Source: Eonycteris spelaea
Lineage: Eukaryota > Chordata > Mammalia > Chiroptera > Pteropodidae
Direction: 5' to 3'
Length of the DNA stretch: 64,000 bases
Assembly: GCA_003508835.1 (NCBI GenBank)
Contig: PUFA01000311.1
Coordinates: forward strand, 992,001 to 1,056,000
Of this stretch, positions 56,650-64,000 are shown piece after piece (position 1 is the first letter of the stretch; each line of letters opens with the position of its first letter). The position numbers were made by a program, and so were the translations under genes. The notes under the pieces are model-generated. The model had not been told where the DNA came from. It saw only the letters and a list, made by a program, of their open reading frames with translations, and did not search any database.

Positions 56650-59600
56650 ATATAGGTATCATTGTGAAATAATTGCCATAAGCGAGTTAATAAGCACATC
56701 CATCACCTCCTATAGTTACTTTTTTCTTGGTGAGAATGCTTAATTTGTTGAGATCTATTCTTAACAAATTTCAAGAATAAATACAGTATTAACTATAGCC
56801 GCCAATGCTGTACATTACATACTTAGCATTTATTCATCTTATAACCTAAAGTTTGCTTTGACTAATTAGGCTTTGACTAATATCTCCCCATTTCTCCCAC
56901 CCCTGAGGCCCTGGAAACCACCATTCTACTCTGTTTCTACGTGTTTGACTTTCGTCCCCCTTAGGTTCCACGGGTAAGTGATACCTCGCAATGTTTGTCT
57001 TTCTCTGCCTGGCTTATTCACGTAACATAATTCTCTCCAGGTTCATCCATGTTGTTGCAAATGTCAGGGCTTCTTTTTAAAGGCTGGATGATATTCTATT
57101 ATATATACCTACATACCACATTGTCTTTGTCCAGTCTTCCATCCATGGACACTTAGGTTGTCTCCGTACCTCGGCTATTGTGAATAATGCTGCAATGAAC
57201 ATGGGTGCAGGTCTCTTTTCCAGATGCTGCTTTTCTTTACTTTGGATATGAGCTCAGAAGTTCTATTTCTAAATTTTTGAGAGAGCTCCATACTGTTTTC
57301 CACAATGTCTACCACTTTACATTCTCATCAGCTTTGTACAAGTTTTCCCGTTCCTGCACGTCCGCGATGACATTGGTGGTCTCTCTTTTTGGTACTAGCG
57401 TTATTAAGAGGTGTGAGGTGACATCGCATTGTGGTTTTGATTTGCATTTCCCAGATGGTTAGTGATGTTGAGTGCTCCTTTGCTTATGCCTATCGGCTAA
57501 TTTGTATATCTTCATTGGAAAAAAAAAATGCCTATTCAGACCCTTTGCCCATTTTTAATCAGATTTTATTTATTTTTTTTGCTACTGAGTTGTATGAGTT
57601 CTGTATGTATTTTAGATATTAACCTCTTGTCAGATAGACGGTTTGCAAAAATTTCATTTTGTAGATTTCCTGTCCATTCGTTGGTGGCTTTCTTGCTGTG
57701 CAGAGCTTTTCAGTTTGACGTGGTCCCACTTTTTTATTTTATTTCTTTTGCTTTTGTCTCTTGGCCTTTCGGTGTCATATCCGAAGAACTCATTGCCAAG
57801 ACCAATGTCAAGGAGCTTTTCCCATACATTTTATTCTAGCAGTTTTACAGTTTCAGGTCTGAATCCATTTCAAGTTAGTTTTGGTGAGTGGTATTAGGAG
57901 TCCAGTTTCATTCGTCTGCACGTGGATGCCCAGTTTCCCCAAAAGCATGTATTGAAGAGACAACCCTTAACCCATTGTGTTTTCTTGGTGCCTTGTCAAA
58001 GATTATTTGTCTGTGTACGTGGACTCCGTTCTGTTCCACTTGTCCACGTGTCTGTTTTTAAGCTGGTACCATACTGTTTTGAGAACTGCAGTTTTACAAT
58101 AGAGTTTGAAATAGGGAAGTGTGCTGCCTCCAGCTTTGTTCTTTTTCTCGAGATTGCTTTGGCCATTCAGGATTTTTTGTGATTCTGTACAAATTTTAGG
58201 AATCTTTTCTCTAATTTCGGTGAAAAATGTTATTGGGATATTGTCAATGGATTGAATTGAATCTCTAGATTGCTTTGGGTAGAATGGACATTTTAACAAT
58301 ATTTATTCTTCTAACTCATGAACATGGCCTATCTTTCTGTCTTCAGTTTTCATCACTGTTTTATAGTTTTCAGTATACAGGTCTTTCACTTCCTTGTTTA
58401 AATTTATTTCCAAGTATTTCCTTATTTTTGATGCTATTGTAAATGGGATTGCTTTCTTAATTTATCTTTCAGATACTTTATTGTTAGTGTATGGAATGCG
58501 ACTGGTTTTTGTATGTTGATTTTGTATCTTGCAACTTTACCAAATTCGTTTATTAGTTCTAATAGTTTTTTGGTGGAGTCTTTATAGTTTCTCATATATA
58601 AGATCATGTTATTTGCAAACAGATAATTTAACTGATAATTTAATCTAGACTTATTTAACATCCCGGAGAGCGCTTCATGTGCTCTTGAGAAGAATGTGTA
58701 TTCTGCTGCTGTTGGATAGACTGTTCTGTATATGTCTGTTAGGAGCATTTGGTGTAAAGTGTCGTTCAAGTCTAATATTTCCTTTTGATTTTCTTCTGGA
58801 TGATCTGTCCGTTGTTGAAAGTGGATATTGATGTTTCATACTATTAGTTCCTTGCTGTCTTTTTCTGCTTTCAGATATGTTAATATTTGTTTAATATGTT
58901 TAGGTGCACTGATGTTGGGTGCCTATATATTTATAATCGTTATATCCTCTAGATGAATTGACCCCTTCATCATTATACAGTGACCTTTTTGTCTCTTGTT
59001 ACGGTTTTTACTTAGCCTTTTTTGTCTGATTAAATATAGCTACCTGCCCTTTTTGTTTTTCATTTGCATGGAATATTTTTTTATCCCTTCCCTTTCAACT
59101 TATGTATATTCTTAATGCTGGAGTCTTTTGTAGGCAGTGTGTGTGCGTGTGTGTGTGGTGTGTGGTGTGTGTGTGTGTGTTTCAGTCACTCTCTTCCTTT
59201 TGATTGAAGATCAAATTCATGTATATTTAAAATAGTTATTGGTAGGTAAGGGACTATAGTCTTGTTTTTGGCTTTTAGTTCCCTGTTGTTTTTTCTTTCT
59301 CCTGCTGTCTTCTTTAGTGATTTGATCATTTTACTGTAGTGGCACGCTTTGATTCCTTTCTCCTTCTCTTTTGTGTATCTACTATAGGTTCCTTCTTTCT
59401 GATTATCATGAGGCGTACATAAACCATCTTATAACAGTCTGTTTTCACCTGATAACTTTGATTGTATACAAGAAGTTTACCTTTTTCTTCCTCCTCTCAC
59501 ATTTTGTTTTTGATGTCACACTTTACCTCTTTTTATATTATGTATCTGTTAACAAATCACTTTAGCTGGAGTTATTTTTAATACTTTTTATGCTAGAATT

Positions 59601-60600
59601 AAGTGATTTACAAACCACCTTTATAGTATTAGAGTATTTTGAATTTGACTACATACTTTCCTTTACCAGTGAGTTTTATACTTTCATATGCTTTCATGTT
59701 ACTAATTAGCATCCTTTTATTTCAGCTTGAAGAATGCCCATTAGCATCTTGTAAGGTAGGTCTAGTGGTGATGAACTCCCCCAGCTCTTGTTTGTCTGGG
59801 AAAGTCTTACCTCTCTATTTCTGAAAGACAGCTTTGCCAGGTAAAATATTCTTGGCAGTTATTTTTTCTTTCCTTTCAGCACTTTTAATGTATCGTTTCT
59901 CTCTCTCCTGGCCTGCAAGGTTTCCACTGAGAAATCTGTCTATGTTCTCTTGTGTGAGATGAGTCTTTTGTCTAGCTGTTTTTAAAATTCTGTCTTTGAT
60001 TATGACAATTTTATGATACTGTATCTCGGTGAAGCCTTTTTTGGGCTAATTTGTATGGGGACTTAGGAGCTTCACTTACCTGGATGTCCCTAGCTCTCCC
60101 CATTTGGGGATGTTTACAGCCATTATTTCTTTAAATAAACTTTCTGCTCCCTTTTCTCTCTCTTCTCCTTCTCCCGTAATGCGAATATTGTGTTGCTTGA
60201 CAGTATTCCATAATTCACATAGGCTTTCTTCTCTATCATTCTTTTTTCTTTGATAATTTCAAATGACCTGTCTTCAAGTCACAGATTCTTGATCTGTCAC
60301 TCGTTCTGCTTGATCAAATCTGTCTTTGATGCTCTCATGCATATTTTAATTTATTTCATTCATCGTATTCTTTAGCTTCAGAATTTCTGTTTGGTTCTTT
60401 TTTTTATGAACTCTGTTGAATTGATCATTTTGTTCATGTGTTGTTTTCCTGATTTCATTGAGTTGTCTATGTTGTCTTATAGCTCACTGAGCTTCCTTAG
60501 AACAATTATTTTGAATTCTTTGCCTCTCAATTTGTAGATCTCCATTTCTTTAGGGTTGGTCAGTTATTAGAAAATTATTATGCTCCTTCAGTAGTTATGT
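56650..60600 (-). mobile_element. Old L1M element on minus strand, reverse transcriptase mostly deleted
   Basis: Read on the minus strand from 60600 down to about 56650: 5'/ORF1 region (complement of TTTCAGCTTGAAGAATGCCC and GCTTTGCCAGGTAAAATATT), ORF2 endonuclease (complement of TATTTATAATCGTTATATCC and GATGAATTGACCCCTTCATC), a short RT piece, the ORF2 C-terminal region and the 3'UTR (complement of CTATTGTGAATAATGCTGCA, CCACCATTCTACTCTGTTTC). Near 58630-58660 the endonuclease-side text EYTFFSRAHEA joins RT-side text [20 protein letters not shown] within one 111-codon frame, so most of the RT is gone. The metal-binding motif is altered to FANN. Inactive. Confidence 0.88.
59133..59181 (+). repeat. 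(TG)n microsatellite inside the L1
   Basis: GTGTGTGCGTGTGTGTGTGG and GTGTGTGTGTGTGT, interrupted once; grown within the minus-strand L1M between its ORF1/5' part and the endonuclease part. Confidence 0.9.
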
Positions 60601-60639
60601 TTCCTTGTATGATATGTGAATTATATAGCAACAAAATTT

Positions 60640-60850
60640 TAAAAAGAAAAGAAAGGTAAATTTTAATAATTTAACTCAAAATATCCGAAATCGGTGTAAA
60701 ACATTAATGAGATGTTTCACATTATTATTGTTTTGGTAACAAGTCTTTGAAATCTGGTGTATATTTCATGGTTAAGGCATGTCACTTTGGGCCAGCAACA
60801 TATCAGATGCTCAGGAGCCACATTTGGTTACTGGCTTCCGTACCGGAAGG
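60640..60850 (+). mobile_element. Partial hAT MITE, same family as 43736-44007
   Basis: Wording CTCAAAATATCCGAAATCGG, CATTAATGAGATGTTTCACA, AACAAGTCTTTGAAATCTGG and GGAGCCACATTTGGTTACTG is collinear with the family at 43736. The 5' terminus is missing next to the L1 boundary. Confidence 0.65.
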
Positions 60851-62754
60851 CACAAATCTAGGCACTTCGTACCTTTCTACCAGTAAAAGTCTGTCTCTGT
60901 CCTCCTCCTCCTCTTCCTCCTCCTCTACAAGCTCACACAGGCCTGGGCTCCAATCACTTTCTTGCAACTACTAGTAGTATAACCTCGAGCCTGTATTTAT
61001 TTTTTCTAAATGAGTTTTCTGTGAAATGGGCACCATTAAGGAGGGATTGTGGTCAGGGTGAATTGAGATCCTCAGTGGTGAAGCCTGGCACATGAGCTCT
61101 TATTATTTCTTGATCTCGGGGGCAGGGAAGCCTGTGTTTTCAGGTGGCAAAGACTTGGAACCAGGGAGTCTGGGCCCGTACTCTGATCCTGTCATGTACA
61201 AGTTGGCTGCAGAGGAACCTGTCACGTCCGCATACCTGCCACTCCCGCAGCCCTGTTGGAGAGCTTCTTGACTGCACGTCAGGAACCGGGGTGTGGCTGA
61301 TCCTCCCTGGAGGAATGGAGGCCCACCCTAAGGGCAGACAATGTCTAGGCCCATCCCAGCGTGAGAAATCCAGCCCACGGGGCTACTGGGGGCCAGCTGC
61401 ACAACTCAGAGCCTTGCTTTTGGCGGATCCGAACATGAGACCCGGAGAAAGGGCTGGTGTCAGTCGCGGGGCAGAAGCAGAGAGGCAGGAGGAAAGTCGT
61501 AGGTGGAGGCCCTGAGTCAGCATAAACCGTGGGTGAGAGGAGCCACGTCCCGCATGCCTTCCTGGGGCAGTTCTGGGCCCGCCGGTCATGGGACCTCCCC
61601 GCCAAGGTGGCCGTGGAACCTGGGCTGGCCCAGTCCGGCTCTCCGCGGCAGGGATTTGCCTCTCGTGAAGAGACAGCTCTGGGGCAGGGTCCTGGGAGCC
61701 TGCGGGGAGGAGGAGTGCCTGGGTTCCGTGGGCCGGGGGCTTCCGAGCTGTCCCGGCTCGCGTTTTCCAGGGTCCGCACGTTCGCTTCTTGTTCTGGGGG
61801 TTGCCTGATTGCCTGGACGGAGCCCCTTTCTTGTTTCAGTGTTCACCCGAACTGGACACACACCTCGTGGGGTTTGGAGCGAACACTGACCCCAGACAGA
61901 CGCTCCTTCGACCCCTGGTTGTGCCCTTCCCCTGCCTCCCCTGCGGCCGCAGCAGCTCCATACACCACCCCCTCCTCCCGCCCCACAGCATCTCTGCCCG
62001 GCAGCTCCGTACCCTGCACCCCCGCCTCGCATCTCTGTGCCCAGCGTACACCAAGCAGCCCCGCGACTCCTTCTCTGAAAGAGGAGGCTAAGCCTAAACT
62101 GACCCCAGTTTACCGTGGGCTTTGCGATGGCCTTGCCAGGCACCTTCTCACGCTTGTTTCTCTTTCCGAATATCCGAATAACGTGACTGCGTGATGACTC
62201 CTTGGGATTGAAGCCAAACGGGAGGTCCGCTCTGCAGTACCGCAGGACTCCCTGTAGGTGGCAGCATGTGACCACAAATGCCCTGAATGTGGGTCCCAGC
62301 GATGAAGACCAGGCTGCAGAGAGGGCTTGGGAGATGCTGGGTGGAGCTTCTACTAGCCACCGGGGAGAGGACGGTGCAGGAGGCAGGAGGGAGGAGGCAG
62401 GACAGCGGGCACGTCGCAGGCCTTGAGGCAAGAGGGTCCTGGCCCGAGGTGTGGAGGACGGAGGAGTGATCCATCCGCCCGTCCATCTTGAGTACCCATG
62501 CCAGGCTCTGGGGATGCTGCAGGGAACAAGACAGACTGGGGCAGTCCCTGTCCACACTAGGCTGGCACCCTAACTTAGAACCCTTTCCTTACATCCGTTA
62601 TGTAGCACACCCCTTTGCCTTCTGGGCTTGCTTCCCCATCTGCAGGGTGGGGTAGGAAACCATGCACTTCACCGGTTGTGCTGAGTCTGAGGTGCTGCCT
62701 GCCACCCAGTCTGTCTGTCCTTCCTTTCCCTCAGCCCCACCCCTCCCTTCGCAG
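60851..62754. other. GC-rich non-coding stretch
   Basis: A (TCC)n run at about 60899-60925, then GC-rich sequence from about 61170 to 62560. The long frames on both strands (for example 323 codons on minus at 61586-62557) have Pro/Arg/Ser-rich random composition and no splice or domain support. I see no gene. Confidence 0.55.
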
Positions 62755-62835
62755 GAACTGAAAACCCTGCTGAACCGTGAGGTTGATGTTCTCTGTATCA
62801 GAGGGAGGCACCAGCCAGACCTCCCCTTCTGCAAG
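62755..62835 (+). other. Exon-like block of unknown identity
   Basis: A long pyrimidine tract (CCTTCCTTTCCCTCAG...CTCCCTTCGCAG) ends at 62754. The 81 bases that follow are exactly 27 open codons (ELKTLLNREVDVLCIRGR, then HQPDLPFCK), and a donor-like GTCAGT follows at 62836. The phase is symmetric (0-0). No recognised protein; may be chance. Confidence 0.2.
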
Positions 62836-62984
62836 GTCAGTGTAAGCCTTAGACTTGAAGGAATCCCCCGGGCCTGTGAATACCTCAGAAACCTCAGAGG
62901 CTTGACTTTGATGATTCATATCTATTCTAAGCTCCAGTGAAAAAAATGTTTCTAAGGAAATGAGTTGGAGACCTTATTCTATTG

Positions 62985-63410
62985 CTAGATACCATACATG
63001 CTGATATAGATGTACGTGTATATACATCCATACACATACACACACTGACATATATCACATATACACATGTACTGACTAATATATCATATGTAACGATATA
63101 CATATACGTCTATACATATACACACGTTGATACGCATATATGTACATACATGTACATACTGATACATACCATATACACACATACACATTGATATATGTCA
63201 AATATATACATATACACATATGTATGACATGCTGATATTCATATGCATATTTGTGCATGGTGTATATCATGTAGACATGTACATGTACAGATTTTGATGT
63301 GTCATATACACATGCATGTATATGCACACCGATATAGATATCATGTATGCCGATATACGTATGTACCTATACATCTACATACACACATGATGTATATGCA
63401 CACATGCACT
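62985..63410. repeat. Imperfect alternating TA/CA low-complexity tract
   Basis: About 425 bp of degenerate ATAC/ATGT/CACA units with many short palindromes (TATATG/CATATA). No transposon backbone seen. Confidence 0.8.
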
Positions 63411-64000
63411 TACCCATGAGAATAACTGCTACTGTCTTTCGTTGAGTGTGAGGCTGTTTTTGTCTTTCTAGCTGATTGTGAAGACCTTTGGACCAGTCCC
63501 TAGTGCTGTTACTAGCATCTCTACTATCATTACTCTCGTTCTAACATCATTGTTCCTGCCCCATCACTTCCTAATGCAAACCAGATGTCATCTGGGGAAT
63601 GTTTTGTGCCTTGTGATCTCAGTAAAATCTCTCTGAAAGTCCCTTCTTCCACCCCTGCCTCCGTCTCATTTCCGAGGCAGTCCCAAGGCCTCGCTAGCAT
63701 TTCTGCTAAGTCCTGGCTTTTTCCTGTGCTTAGGGTTCTGTCTCCTGGTGGGAGGCCTTTGACCTGCCACGTATCGCATTCTTTGTGGGTGTTTTTTAAC
63801 ATCAGTAACAACCACGGAAAATCATTCGCATGATTCACACTAGGCCTCTGTGACTTTAGGAGGCTGTGAGGGGGCTTGTGGGAGGTGTCCTGGAAGGGAC
63901 CGCATTTCATCCTCCCAACTCCATCCTCCTTGCTCACGTTCTGCTCACATCTCTCTCTTCCTCCCCTGTGAGCTGATATGCCCCAGGCACACCAAGTCCT
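63411..64000. other. Intergenic to window end, no feature seen
   Basis: No gene, RNA or named repeat that I can support. Open frames are short. Confidence 0.5.

Noticed and set aside
61586..62557. 323-codon open frame on the minus strand (and a 221-codon frame on +)
   Set aside because: GC-rich DNA gives long stop-free frames on both strands. The products are Pro/Arg/Ser-rich with no motif, and there is no promoter, splice or poly(A) context.
62982..63327. Tyr/Thr/His-rich frames near the right end
   Set aside because: Products of the alternating TA/CA low-complexity tract.

Overview
The window is mammalian nuclear DNA: multi-exon genes with GT-AG introns, CpG-island promoters, and ancient MIR, L2, L1M and hAT-Charlie repeats. 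The lineage marker is a set of three SINEs built from 5S rRNA. Two of them (30913-31146 and 53603-53838) are fused to a tRNA-Val-like head, matching the published description of the MEG-TR hybrid SINE; the third (41687-41891) is 5S-only, like MEG-RS/MEG-RL. These families are reported only from fruit bats (Pteropodidae), so the source is most likely a megabat.

Three genes lie head to tail on the + strand. Positions 529-18299 carry the last 22 coding exons of SMG1, the PI3K-like kinase of nonsense-mediated mRNA decay, from inside the kinase domain to the FATC tail. A ~4.3 kb 3'UTR follows, to a poly(A) signal at 22632. ARL6IP1, an ER-shaping membrane protein, has a CpG-island/TATA promoter near 24.7-25.0 kb, six exons (25027-31493) and a 3'UTR to about 33045. 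RPS15A (40S protein uS8) has a TOP promoter at about 37.1 kb, an untranslated first exon and four coding exons (38058-43057) encoding an intact 130-residue protein. This is the gene set and order known from the human 16p12.3 region. The genes share no pathway directly, although SMG1 and RPS15A both act around translation.

From 43.1 to 64.0 kb I find no supportable gene. The region holds hAT DNA-transposon fossils (43736, 44397, 48440, 60640), MIR/L2 remnants, a deleted L1M on + (about 49.9-52.85 kb), one MEG-TR SINE on - (53.6 kb), an ERV1-like solo LTR with perfect inverted ends next to a C20 tract (55803-56279), a deleted L1M on - (56.65-60.6 kb), a GC-rich non-coding stretch (61.2-62.6 kb) and an alternating AT/CA low-complexity tract (62.98-63.41 kb).

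The main oddities are these. There are one-base coding deletions in SMG1 exons 11 and 13 and in ARL6IP1 exon 2, plus a -2 net change in ARL6IP1 exon 3; since both genes are otherwise preserved, consensus errors are the leading explanation. A diverged copy of the end of an SMG1 exon plus its intron start lies inside the next intron. That same intron has a GC-AG splice pair. There is a NAGNAG acceptor, and a pol III B-box with hairpins just upstream of RPS15A. I found no convincing new multi-gene system here.
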